61,282 nucleotides of DNA from Murimonas intestini (GTDB lineage Bacteria; Bacillota; Clostridia; Lachnospirales; Lachnospiraceae). Of this stretch, positions 44,012 to 52,151 are shown in pieces. The DNA is taken from assembly GCF_024622195.1 (NCBI RefSeq), contig NZ_JANKBI010000026.1:1-61282 (forward strand), written 5' to 3'. The first letter of the stretch is position 1, and each line of letters begins with the position of its first letter. The notes beneath the pieces are model-generated. The model did no database searches. It was not told the DNA's origin and worked only from the letters and a program-made list of their open reading frames with translations. The position numbers were made by a program, and so were the translations under genes.

Positions 44012-44046
44012 AAAGTCATAACAACTATCTATCTAATTCTAAGTAT

Positions 44047-44065
44047 TACATAATTGTTATTATGT
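44047..44065 (+). repeat. Inverted repeat, right end of invertible segment
   Basis: TACATAATTGTTATTATGT, exact reverse complement of 43734-43752, lying 20 bp from the recombinase stop codon. With the next base it forms TACATAAT-TGTT-ATTATGTA. The sequence ATTATGTAGTAA follows the centre in direct orientation at both sites, while the 4-bp centre is inverted (AACA left, TGTT right). Confidence 0.85.
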
Positions 44066-44084
44066 AGTAATTATTTACTTTCTC

Positions 44085-44939
44085 TCAGACAAGTCCCAGC
44101 ATTTCAAGCCGTTTTTGGTATGTCTGGCTGGTGGCGGACGTATATATCCTCGTAACTTCCAGGCTGCTGTGTCCCAGCAGGTCTGCCAGGCCGGCAATAT
44201 CGTTTGTCGCCGCATAATAGACTCTGGCAAACAGATGACGCAGGTTGTGAGGAAATATCTTTACTGCATCCACCCCTGCTTCCCTGTGCAGCGCTTTCAT
44301 CTCTGCCCAGATATTACTCCTGTTCTTTGGCTTTCCAGTTCTTGTAACAAAAACACAGCCTTTTGTAATATGCTGTTTCTGTACAAAATAAAGTAGCTTC
44401 ATTTTAAGCGCCTTAGGCATCAGTATGATTCTTGTTTTGCCTTTGTTCTGAACCTGGATACGTCCCTGCTTAATACTGTCTACAGTAAAATAGGACAATT
44501 CACTGACACGTATCCCTGTAGAACAGATCGTTTCTATCATAAGTGACAATGCCGGTTTTCCTTTTTCTTCCGCCGCTTTTAAGAGATGGCGGTACTCTTC
44601 TTTACTGAGCTCTTTATCCTGTATGGCAAATAAGTTCCTCTGTACATTTAAACGCTTCACTTTCAATGTCCCCGCTTCCAGAAAAACCAGAAACTGATTT
44701 AATGCCACAAGCATTGAATTCACACTTGATACAGCATAATTTCCGGCAAGCCAGTTCTTGTAATCCACAAGGCATTGCTTGCTGACATCCCTGCTTTTAT
44801 CCAGAAAGCGGTAAAAGGTGCGTATATCCGTCATATATTTCCTTATAGTGGCCTCCGAGTTTTCCCGCTCATAAAGGTATATCCTAAATTCTTGCAAGTC
44901 TTCGTCATTTATTGTGATACATATATTTTCTCTTCTCAT
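44085..44939 (-). CDS. Tyrosine recombinase (phase-switch invertase candidate)
   Basis: A 284-residue XerC/D-like site-specific recombinase. The N-terminal SAM-like DNA-binding domain (about 8-95; NSEATIRKYMTDIRTFYRFL) precedes the catalytic domain, with all residues in place: Arg in CSTGIRVSELS, Lys in NKGKTRIIL, His-x-x-Arg in PHNLRHLF, His in LGHSSLEVT and Tyr in RIYTSATS. GGAG lies 6 bp before ATG 44939. It is not the housekeeping Xer by context; it directly adjoins the inverted repeats, which its product would invert. A single nearby recombinase gene at one end is the usual layout of invertible switches. Confidence 0.9.
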   Translation of the reverse strand: MRRENICITINDEDLQEFRIYLYERENSEATIRKYMTDIRTFYRFLDKSRDVSKQCLVDYKNWLAGNYAVSSVNSMLVALNQFLVFLEAGTLKVKRLNVQRNLFAIQDKELSKEEYRHLLKAAEEKGKPALSLMIETICSTGIRVSELSYFTVDSIKQGRIQVQNKGKTRIILMPKALKMKLLYFVQKQHITKGCVFVTRTGKPKNRSNIWAEMKALHREAGVDAVKIFPHNLRHLFARVYYAATNDIAGLADLLGHSSLEVTRIYTSATSQTYQKRLEMLGLV

Positions 44940-45166
44940 GATAGTCTCCATTTCCTGCCATTCTTTCGGCAATATCCAACAGGTAATTTTATGTCAGTCT
45001 TATGATTGCCATTCTCCCTGGAAAGGATTCATTCTAAGTAACTGTTCAGCTGCGAAAATATCATATTGAATACCGCATGAAAAATTAAATACAGAAAAAG
45101 ACAGAAAAAAAGCAGCTGGAAGGAATTTCACAACTCTCCAACTGCTTTTTATTATAAAATTATGCT

Positions 45167-46432
45167 CTAGGCTTCTGTTGATGCCTCTGTTTCTGTACTG
45201 TTCTGAGCCTCTGTCTCTGCTGCTTCAGAAGTATCCTCCGTCTCTTCGGCTTTGGCAGCAGACTCACTCTCAGAAGCTACTTCTGTTGTATTTTCTTCTG
45301 TTGTATCTTCTCCCGCTGTCTGTGCCTCAGTTGCGGCTTCTGTACCTGACTCAGTCTCTGTCTCAGCAGCCGGAGCCTCTGTTGGGGCTTCGGTGGATGC
45401 TTCTGTCGGCTTCAGCGTAAATGTATCAAAGAAATCCAGTTTTGCCACTTTTTTATCATTTACTGTGAACTCTGCTTCTTCTTTCCATGCAGCAGTCACC
45501 TCTTCAAACTTGTCTGCTTTTCTCTGCTGTACGATCGTCTCTTTTCTTGTCTCTGTTGCGTCTTTGTCAAATGTAGTCTTCATCTGAAGCACATAGTAAC
45601 CTGTCTCAGCTTCCACAGGTTCATCCGCAAACTGTCCGTCTTCAAGTGTTTCTGCTGCTGTTTTCACTTCTTCCTTCAGGTTTCCGTTGTCAGTCCCATA
45701 GGAAGAGGAAATCATGGAAAGGGAGTCATCCTCCGCTTTGGCGGCAGCCTCCAGATCCTGGCTCTCTTTAGCTGCATCCAGAATCCTCTGTGCCTTATCC
45801 TTTACCTCTGCCTTCTGCTCATCAGTCAGGTCAATCGTATTGCCTTCCTCGTCCTTCTCTGTACCTGCAGTACTCAGGAATACATAATTTACCGTCTTCT
45901 GTGCCGCTTCTTCATCACTCACATTTGTATCCGCCTGATTGTAGATGGCCTGCTGCATCTTGGACTGCACTGCATACAATGTCATAGCCCTCTCAACGAC
46001 TTCCTGGGTAGCGCACATTTCATCAAGGACAGTTTTATCATTTGCTGCAATAAAGTCTTCAGCAGCTTTTGTAAGGGATGCTTTCTCTTCATCCGTAAGA
46101 GCTACATTATACTCTGATGCATGCTTCTCCAGCAGGAGCATCTGCTCTATATTCTCAAGGATCCCCTGTTTAAATGTCTCCCCGTATGTAGTCCCGTCTC
46201 CCGCCAGGTCAGTATTGAACATATCATCCCCGAACAGAGATGCATACGGCCCTCCCTGGAACTGTGCCTGATTAAAGCGGACCATAAATGTATATAAATC
46301 CAATTTAATATCTTCACCATCTAATGTGGCAACCGTTACCTTTGCCGGGCTGCCAGAACATCCTGTCAGGGAAGCCGCTCCCATGCAGGCACACAGTCCC
46401 ATAACTGCCAATCTCTTGCCTAACTTATTCAT
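45167..46432 (-). CDS. PrsA/SurA-like lipoprotein foldase with acidic tail
   Basis: A 421-residue lipoprotein: signal peptide with lipobox LTGCSG (Cys25), an N-terminal helical chaperone region (about 35-185), a parvulin-type peptidyl-prolyl isomerase domain (about 185-300; SAAKAEDDSLSMISSSYGTD-like region and AETGYYVLQMKTTF) and a long Thr/Glu/Ala/Ser tail (about 340-421). Such proteins fold exported proteins outside the membrane. The parvulin part is recognisable but weak, so catalysis is unsure. The tail resembles the stalks of the sleB-like and surface proteins. AGGAGG precedes the ATG. Confidence 0.8.
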   Translation of the reverse strand: MNKLGKRLAVMGLCACMGAASLTGCSGSPAKVTVATLDGEDIKLDLYTFMVRFNQAQFQGGPYASLFGDDMFNTDLAGDGTTYGETFKQGILENIEQMLLLEKHASEYNVALTDEEKASLTKAAEDFIAANDKTVLDEMCATQEVVERAMTLYAVQSKMQQAIYNQADTNVSDEEAAQKTVNYVFLSTAGTEKDEEGNTIDLTDEQKAEVKDKAQRILDAAKESQDLEAAAKAEDDSLSMISSSYGTDNGNLKEEVKTAAETLEDGQFADEPVEAETGYYVLQMKTTFDKDATETRKETIVQQRKADKFEEVTAAWKEEAEFTVNDKKVAKLDFFDTFTLKPTEASTEAPTEAPAAETETESGTEAATEAQTAGEDTTEENTTEVASESESAAKAEETEDTSEAAETEAQNSTETEASTEA

Positions 46433-46606
46433 AAGTAAGTATCCTCCTAAAGTTCATAAATCGCTGCAGGGCGCAAAGACGCCTGCACCAGCTTATTATA
46501 GCCCTTTTTTGTCTCTGCCGCAATGCTTTTGTGTAAAGAAACACAATAATTTCACATTAATTGCTGTTTAGGGGAGTAACAGGACGCTTTGTCCAGAAGG
46601 CAGTGA

Positions 46607-46874
46607 GCCTTGAGTCAGGAGCAGGGGCAGGAAGAGGCCGTTGTTCTGTCCGAACCGCTGTGTCCTGAAACTCTAAGGCTCCAGACACCGCTAGAACCGC
46701 AAAAAGCGGCCGGAAACTCGACAAGTCCGCCGATGCGGACTCGTCTCAGACAGCTCCGGCCTCGAGCGCAAGCGCTCGTTTTTGCTGACCGCGCTGTCTG
46801 GAGCCTAAGAGTTTCATGTCCTCGCTATAGTCCGCCACAACGGCCTCTTCCTGCCCCTGCTCCTGACTCAAGGC
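46607..46874 (+). repeat. Long-hairpin element A
   Basis: Outer arms of 38 bp are perfectly complementary (46607-46644 with 46837-46874; GCCTTGAGTCAGGAGCAGGG at the start). Inner arms of 21 bp (46667-46687 with 46795-46815, one mismatch) continue the stem. The apex holds small hairpins such as CGAGCGC/GCGCTCG and CCGC/GCGG. It shares TGTCCGAACCGCTGTGTCCT and TTTCATGTCCTCGC with element B in the opposite orientation. Could be a structured RNA or a MITE-like element. Confidence 0.75.
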
Positions 46875-47119
46875 TTCAAGTTTACTGGCACAAAGCTGGC
46901 TGTTATAAACAGGCCGGGACTGGGATGGAAAACCACTATGTATATGAAGGAGTTTAATTGAAATCTTTCTCTATGTTGATTTAGAAATAGAATACCCTAT
47001 ATATTTTGAATATGACAAATAATTGATTCCAATATATTTCGGGAATCCAGCAAAGTAGTGGTCTCACCCATACCCCAGCCTCATTACGGGAGCCAGCTTT
47101 GCACCGATAACCTTGGCAT

Positions 47120-47397
47120 CAGTGGGAGGGACAGGCGGCGGGCGTGTGGCTTCGGGGTGAAGGACTTGAGCGAGGACATGAAAATCTTAGGTTCCAGAGT
47201 CTGCGGTCAGTGAAAGTGAGCGCTTGCGCTCAAGGGCGGAACTGTCTGAGGGGCGTTTGCATCAGGCAAACGCACCGAGTTTCCGCCCGCCTTTCACGGT
47301 TCAAGCAGACTTTGGAACCTTAGATTTTCAGGACACAGCGGTTCGGACAGAGCCCCGAAGCCACATGCCCGCCGCCTGCCCCTCCCGCTGATTCACT
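47120..47397 (-). repeat. Long-hairpin element B
   Basis: Outer arms GGGAGGGACAGGCGGCGGGC... (47124-47157) and its near-complement (47353-47389) pair with two differences, one a G-T pair. Inner arms of 25 bp (about 47180-47204 with 47304-47329) pair with two differences. The apex contains GCGCTTGCGC and GCGTTTGC/GCAAACGC hairpins. Its minus strand aligns with element A in the conserved inner stem while outer stems differ in sequence but keep pairing. Confidence 0.72.
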
Positions 47398-47578
47398 ACC
47401 TACAATGCAAAGCGTCCTCCCCGCCTCTAATCATCTAACCAGTAATTTAACCGCAAAAACCTTCCATATCAACGCAGTCATGCAGAAATAATTGTTTTGG
47501 TACTTCAAATATTTCTCACCCTGCATATATACAGAAGGTTTCCTGTTTTTATTTATTACTTCTTAAGGCTGACCGCAC

Positions 47579-48934
47579 TTACAAGTTTTCTCCATTCATA
47601 TGAATAGTCTCACGATACCATTCATATGAATCTTTCGGGATACGTTCTAAAGTTGCAAAATCTATGTAAACTAAACCGAAGCGGTCGCTATATCCCTGGC
47701 TCCACTCAAAGTTGTCCATCAGCGACCACTGAAAATATCCGGCAATATCGATACCTTCTTCTGCTGCCCGGCGCAGTCCCAAAAGATGGCGGTGCAGATA
47801 ATCAATACGGGCTGAATCGTGTACCTTACCGTCTAAACTTAACCAGTCATGGCAGGACATGCCGTTTTCAGTAATGTAAATCGGCTTCTTATACCGTTCA
47901 TTCAAGAATTTCACAGCCCAATACAGGCAGTCAAAATTCACATGCCATCCGATAGCCGTTTTAGGACCGCCCGCCGGATGTTTTAAAAATTCCGGCCTGC
48001 CATCCTGGCCCATGCGCACCGGGTCACCCCGGTAAATATTCTGGCCGTAGAAATCTATGGGCTGAGAGATCAGCTTCATGTCATCCCCGCCAACATGCGG
48101 CATGTCTTTCTCCAGAATTTTCATTCCATCCTCCGGGTATTTTCCCAGCAGCACCGGATCACTCCACCATGCAACACTCCATACCCAGTCATCACCGCCA
48201 GGGGTTGCGAAGTAAGCCTGTCTGGCAGCCTCCTGATCCTGAAGGCTCTCACTTACCGGGACTGCCGCATTTGAGGTAGGTGCATATCCAATCTGTACAC
48301 CGGGCACCTCTGCCCGCAGCGCCTGGACTGCACGCCCATGAGCCAGCAGGACATTGTGGCTCATCTGCAGACACTCCCTCCGCTCCATTCTGACTCCTGG
48401 TGCATGAACTGTCTGTATAAAGGAGCATCCGATAAACACCTGGGGTTCATTAAAAGTGATAAAATGCTTTACTTTACCCTTTAACCTCCGGCCTATCAGC
48501 GCCGCATACTCAGCAAACCACTGCGGACTTTCCGGATTCATCCAGCCGCCGCGAAGATACAGCGCATATGGCATGTCCCAGTGGTATAATGTTACATAAG
48601 GCGTAATGCCATGCTCCAGCAGCATGTCCACCAGACGTTCATAAAAATGCATTCCCGCCTCATTGACATCTCCGATTCCCTGGGGCAGCACTCTGGGCCA
48701 CGAAACAGAAAACCGGTAGGCCTTAAGACCCAGATCCGCCATCATTTCTACATCTTTTTCCATGCAGTGATAATGTCCGCATGCAGTATCGCCGGTATGG
48801 CCGTCAAATACTTTTCCGGGCTGATGAGAAAAAACATCCCAGATAGACTCTCCTTTCCCGTCTTCAAATGCTGCACCCTCTATCTGATAAGCGCTCGCGG
48901 CAGCGCCCCAGACAAAATCCTTCCGAAAAGCCAT
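47579..48934 (-). CDS. GH1 beta-glycosidase
   Basis: A 451-residue family 1 glycosidase with the N-terminal signature DFVWGAAASAYQIEGAAFED, acid/base Glu in HFITFNEPQVFIG and nucleophile Glu in PIYITENGMS. There is no signal peptide, so it acts inside the cell on imported oligosaccharides. Beta-glucosidase, beta-galactosidase and beta-mannosidase activities all occur in this family. It is the last gene of the catabolic cluster, 5 bp after nagB. GGAGA precedes the ATG. Confidence 0.94.
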   Translation of the reverse strand: MAFRKDFVWGAAASAYQIEGAAFEDGKGESIWDVFSHQPGKVFDGHTGDTACGHYHCMEKDVEMMADLGLKAYRFSVSWPRVLPQGIGDVNEAGMHFYERLVDMLLEHGITPYVTLYHWDMPYALYLRGGWMNPESPQWFAEYAALIGRRLKGKVKHFITFNEPQVFIGCSFIQTVHAPGVRMERRECLQMSHNVLLAHGRAVQALRAEVPGVQIGYAPTSNAAVPVSESLQDQEAARQAYFATPGGDDWVWSVAWWSDPVLLGKYPEDGMKILEKDMPHVGGDDMKLISQPIDFYGQNIYRGDPVRMGQDGRPEFLKHPAGGPKTAIGWHVNFDCLYWAVKFLNERYKKPIYITENGMSCHDWLSLDGKVHDSARIDYLHRHLLGLRRAAEEGIDIAGYFQWSLMDNFEWSQGYSDRFGLVYIDFATLERIPKDSYEWYRETIHMNGENL

Positions 48935-48939
48935 TATCT

Positions 48940-49701
48940 CTATTCTCCTTTATCCCCGATAGCCGAATCTAAGTCCCAATCTGCGGCAGAATCTGCAGCA
49001 GTATCCAGGCTTACGATACAGTTTGGATGATTCTGCAATGCACTGGCCGGCACAGCATTTGTCACCTCACCGTACATGGATGTATGCATAATGGCCTGTT
49101 TCTTTTTCCCGTTTGCAATAACAACCAGGACCCGGCTGTCCCATATCTGTTTCATTCCCAATGTGATGCCCTGTGTGACAGGGGTTGGCTTTTGAAAATA
49201 CTTTTGGGCCACCTTTACTGTAATTGGATCCAGGAGCACTGTATGTGCAGTACTGTTAAAATCACATCCAGGCTCGTTGAGAGCAATATGGCCGTTCATT
49301 CCCACTCCCATGAGTGAAACATCGATCGGCCCCTCTGCTGCCAGATATTTATTGACTCTGGCGCACTCTTCATCCAAATCTTCAGAACAGGCATCGAAAA
49401 AGACAACATTCTCTTTCTTTAATCCCAAGGGCTTCACCACATGGTCAATGATACATTTTATACAGCCGCCTTCCGTATCTTCATCCAGTCCTGCCCACTC
49501 GTCCAGACCTATAAGCCTGCAGTCCCTAAAATCCGCCAGACCTTCACGCTGCATACGGGCCATCCAGGCATATGTCTCCGTAGGAGTGTCGCCTGCTGCC
49601 AGGCACAGCAAAGCATTTGGCTTTTTCTTTACGTATGAGGCAATAATCTTTGCGGCCGTTTTTGCCTGCTCTTCCATAGAACCACTCACTATTTTCTTCA
49701 T
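48940..49701 (-). CDS. nagB: Glucosamine-6-phosphate deaminase
   Basis: A 253-residue NagB that converts glucosamine-6-phosphate to fructose-6-phosphate and ammonia. Motifs: LAAGDTPTETYAWM (phosphate loop), LIGLDEWAGLD (catalytic Asp) and LMGVGMNGHIALNEPG (His/Glu of ring opening). It overlaps the end of the GH38 gene by 4 bp and is followed closely by GH1, so the three are coupled. AAGGAG precedes the ATG. It completes the GlcNAc route with the kinase and NagA of the same cluster. Confidence 0.94.
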   Translation of the reverse strand: MKKIVSGSMEEQAKTAAKIIASYVKKKPNALLCLAAGDTPTETYAWMARMQREGLADFRDCRLIGLDEWAGLDEDTEGGCIKCIIDHVVKPLGLKKENVVFFDACSEDLDEECARVNKYLAAEGPIDVSLMGVGMNGHIALNEPGCDFNSTAHTVLLDPITVKVAQKYFQKPTPVTQGITLGMKQIWDSRVLVVIANGKKKQAIMHTSMYGEVTNAVPASALQNHPNCIVSLDTAADSAADWDLDSAIGDKGE

Positions 49702-52133
49702 GAAAAGTCTCCTTGCTGTTCTTCCATTTTAAGAACAAACGTCCTGATCTCAAATGGCGCAAACTGCAGCTGCTGTTTGTCCAGCTTTTCACCTATGTTA
49801 CCATACACATCAGATTCATAGCATGACAGCCCCTCACTGCAGATCAGCCCGCACTGTGTTTCTTTTCCTAAAATCTCATAGGCTCTTACTATAAGAACAC
49901 CTTTATCGCGATATGCAGCCGACACTGCCACATTAGATTTACTGAACCGCAGAAGGCTCTCCTGATTTTGTACCGAAGTCCCCGCAATACAGACTGGTGC
50001 ACGGTTCAATACCGCCCCCAGTGCCACTGCTGCAGTATCTTCCTCAGGAGCATGATCTGAAAAAGCAAAATCAAATACATGCTCCCCGTTATCATAAGAT
50101 CCCGGCTGCGGATACATAGTACCGTCCTGACAGTTTGTTCCGCTGCGCTGCAGGCTGATGAAAATATCCTTTCCTACCATCTGATGGCCCGGAGTACCTG
50201 TATTGGCAATTGACAATCCTGCCTGATCGTCACTGTAATCTACCCAGTGCAAAGCAGGGTAGTCACCTTTTGCGTAATTATACACACCCGGCTGCATCGG
50301 CTGAGCTGTATCACGATATTTATACGGCACTTCAAAATACGGTTTCCGGCAGACTGCTGCAAACGGCGTATCATACAGTGCTTTCGCCTTCAGCGGATCC
50401 AGCTCTACAGGGATTCGCAGGGAAATTTTAGTATTGTATCCTGTGAAATCCACAGTCAGCCGCAGCCGGAAATATGGCAGATACCGCGGGAAGATATACT
50501 CTTTCTTGAAGGACAGAGAACCAAATCCCGGCCAATAGTCACCTGCGTTCCCTGAAATAGGCCTGTGGCCCGGACGCACCGCTCCTCTGGTGGTCACTTT
50601 GATAAAAAGCGGTCCTTCTTCCACATCACATACTTCTTCATCCTGAAATTCAGCGCCATAAGGAACCTCACGGAGAACTTCTGCCCACATGGAGCCACTT
50701 TCATGACGGAAAATAATTTCGCCGAAATTTTCCTGTCCAAACACAGAATGTCCATAGCGCCTGGATTTAATCTTAGGCATGGGATTTGTAAAATCAAAGG
50801 CAAAGCAATCTGTTTCTCCGCAGTAGCCTGCAGTATCTCTTTTCAGCGGGTCCACTGCTTCATCAGGGCACCCTGCTTCAAAAGTCTTTACACTGAGAGG
50901 CAGAAGTTTAGCAGTAAAGTAATATCTGTCACCGTCACGCTGGAGGGGAACTCCTGCCGGCAGCGCCCCCGCGGTAGTCTCTATCAGCTGCTCCTCCCCG
51001 CTGGCTGAAGGATTCAGCACTGCCACAGCTGTACCTCTGCCTAATGCTTCTGCACAGGAATCTTCTGCGCAGCTTAAAGCAAACTGCAGCTTTTTCATCA
51101 CTCCCGTATTACATGCATCATGATGGCAGCCGCAGGCAGCGTCATGGAACTGGCCAAGAGCCAGCTGTCTCCACGCTTTTTCAAGATCCGGTTCTCTGTC
51201 TGTCAGGGCACATGCCAGCTCTGCATTAAACAGTGCATTCTCTGCAGCCCGAATCTGCTGTTTGACTCCAATGCGAGTCGTATAACATCCGGTAAATACA
51301 GGATTAAATTCTCCTTTATAAACAGGCAGTATATCCTCATCCAATGTTTTACAGTAATCAGCCAGACGGCCGAACGTTACCTTGCGCTCTGCACCTGCAT
51401 TTGCATTTACCGCTTCAAGATGCTTAAAAAATCTCTCATCCAGCATCTGGACCTCTGAGATGTAGTATGCCAGCACATTTCCCTTCATTTTCTGCAGGTC
51501 AGTAAATGTTTTTTCAAAACGCTCATCCTCGTCCAGCATTACAGGCACGTTTGTCACATATGATGTTTTATCAATACCTGCACCCTGGGGAGCCACAGTC
51601 ACAGATGTGCCTGCCGCACCCTGCCACACAAACGGTGCATCCACATCCAGATCTTCGGGAGCATTTGGCATACGTCCCGGTGCAAGATAATGATAACCTG
51701 CTGCTGCCAGCATCTGCGGCGTCTGGAACGGTGTGCCAAAAGAATCCATGAGACTTGCACACTGGGGTGTATATCCACATGTCTTCTGATAAAACTCACG
51801 TCCCAGCATACAGTTGCGCAGAAAAGATTCTCCGCTGATCAGATTCATATCAGGAATGCAATAGCCGCCAATAAGTTCAAGCATACCGCGTCCTTCATCA
51901 ACATATGCACGGATCTGTTCAAGCTTCTTTGGATTCCTTTCCAGGTAATTCTGAAGTACATAAGCCTGGTCAAAAATATAGCCATAGCCTGGATATTTCT
52001 CAAAAAAATCCATTACAATATTTAATTGCTCTTCGCGGATCTCATCGTACTCCTCATACGGAAACTGCCATGTAAGATCCGAGTGATGTATGGTGGTAAG
52101 AAAGATCTTGTCTTCCATTTTGTTTTCATTCAT
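49698..52133 (-). CDS. GH38 alpha-mannosidase
   Basis: An 811-residue cytoplasmic glycosidase. The zinc-binding start reads TTIHHSDLTWQFPYEEYDEI, the nucleophile Asp lies in LMDSFGTPFQTPQMLAAAGY, and the helical middle and large beta-sandwich C-terminal domains fill the usual length. Bacterial GH38 enzymes trim alpha-mannosides, including those of N-glycans or their breakdown products, and some accept phosphorylated sugars. AGGAGG precedes ATG 52133. Its position between the sugar kinase and nagB argues for mannosyl-GlcNAc-type substrates. Confidence 0.88.
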   Translation of the reverse strand: MNENKMEDKIFLTTIHHSDLTWQFPYEEYDEIREEQLNIVMDFFEKYPGYGYIFDQAYVLQNYLERNPKKLEQIRAYVDEGRGMLELIGGYCIPDMNLISGESFLRNCMLGREFYQKTCGYTPQCASLMDSFGTPFQTPQMLAAAGYHYLAPGRMPNAPEDLDVDAPFVWQGAAGTSVTVAPQGAGIDKTSYVTNVPVMLDEDERFEKTFTDLQKMKGNVLAYYISEVQMLDERFFKHLEAVNANAGAERKVTFGRLADYCKTLDEDILPVYKGEFNPVFTGCYTTRIGVKQQIRAAENALFNAELACALTDREPDLEKAWRQLALGQFHDAACGCHHDACNTGVMKKLQFALSCAEDSCAEALGRGTAVAVLNPSASGEEQLIETTAGALPAGVPLQRDGDRYYFTAKLLPLSVKTFEAGCPDEAVDPLKRDTAGYCGETDCFAFDFTNPMPKIKSRRYGHSVFGQENFGEIIFRHESGSMWAEVLREVPYGAEFQDEEVCDVEEGPLFIKVTTRGAVRPGHRPISGNAGDYWPGFGSLSFKKEYIFPRYLPYFRLRLTVDFTGYNTKISLRIPVELDPLKAKALYDTPFAAVCRKPYFEVPYKYRDTAQPMQPGVYNYAKGDYPALHWVDYSDDQAGLSIANTGTPGHQMVGKDIFISLQRSGTNCQDGTMYPQPGSYDNGEHVFDFAFSDHAPEEDTAAVALGAVLNRAPVCIAGTSVQNQESLLRFSKSNVAVSAAYRDKGVLIVRAYEILGKETQCGLICSEGLSCYESDVYGNIGEKLDKQQLQFAPFEIRTFVLKMEEQQGDFS

Positions 52134-52151
52134 GATCTGTTCCTCCTGTCG

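Larger units (their letters stand above)
43753..44046. other. Putative invertible promoter segment, OFF orientation
   Basis: 294 bp between the two inverted repeats, without coding capacity. It holds a strong promoter directed rightwards (43983-44011) and a hairpin with a plus-strand T-tract upstream of it. No comparable promoter faces the surface protein gene. If inverted, the -10 would come to about 43788-43793 and transcripts would start near 43781, giving a leader of about 130 nt before ATG 43649. The class of element is well known (invertible promoters of gut bacteria, cwpV of C. difficile); this instance is inferred. Confidence 0.8.
46433..47578. other. 1.1-kb gene-free region with two hairpin elements
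   Basis: No supported coding sequence. The space is largely filled by two related, inverted long-hairpin elements (46607-46874 and 47120-47397). The sequence between them (46875-47119) and after them (47398-47578) is AT-rich and shows nothing recognisable. The plus-strand frame 46610-46957 lies within the first hairpin and is not a credible gene. Confidence 0.7.

Noticed and set aside
43746..44073. Deletion rather than inversion between the 12-bp direct repeats ATTATGTAGTAA
   Set aside because: The longest perfect match between the two sites is the 19-bp inverted one including the centre, and the promoter-gene layout only makes sense for inversion; deletion remains possible but secondary.
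46610..46957. Plus-strand open frame of 115 codons
   Set aside because: It is almost entirely the arms of long-hairpin element A and has no ribosome binding site or protein-like pattern.
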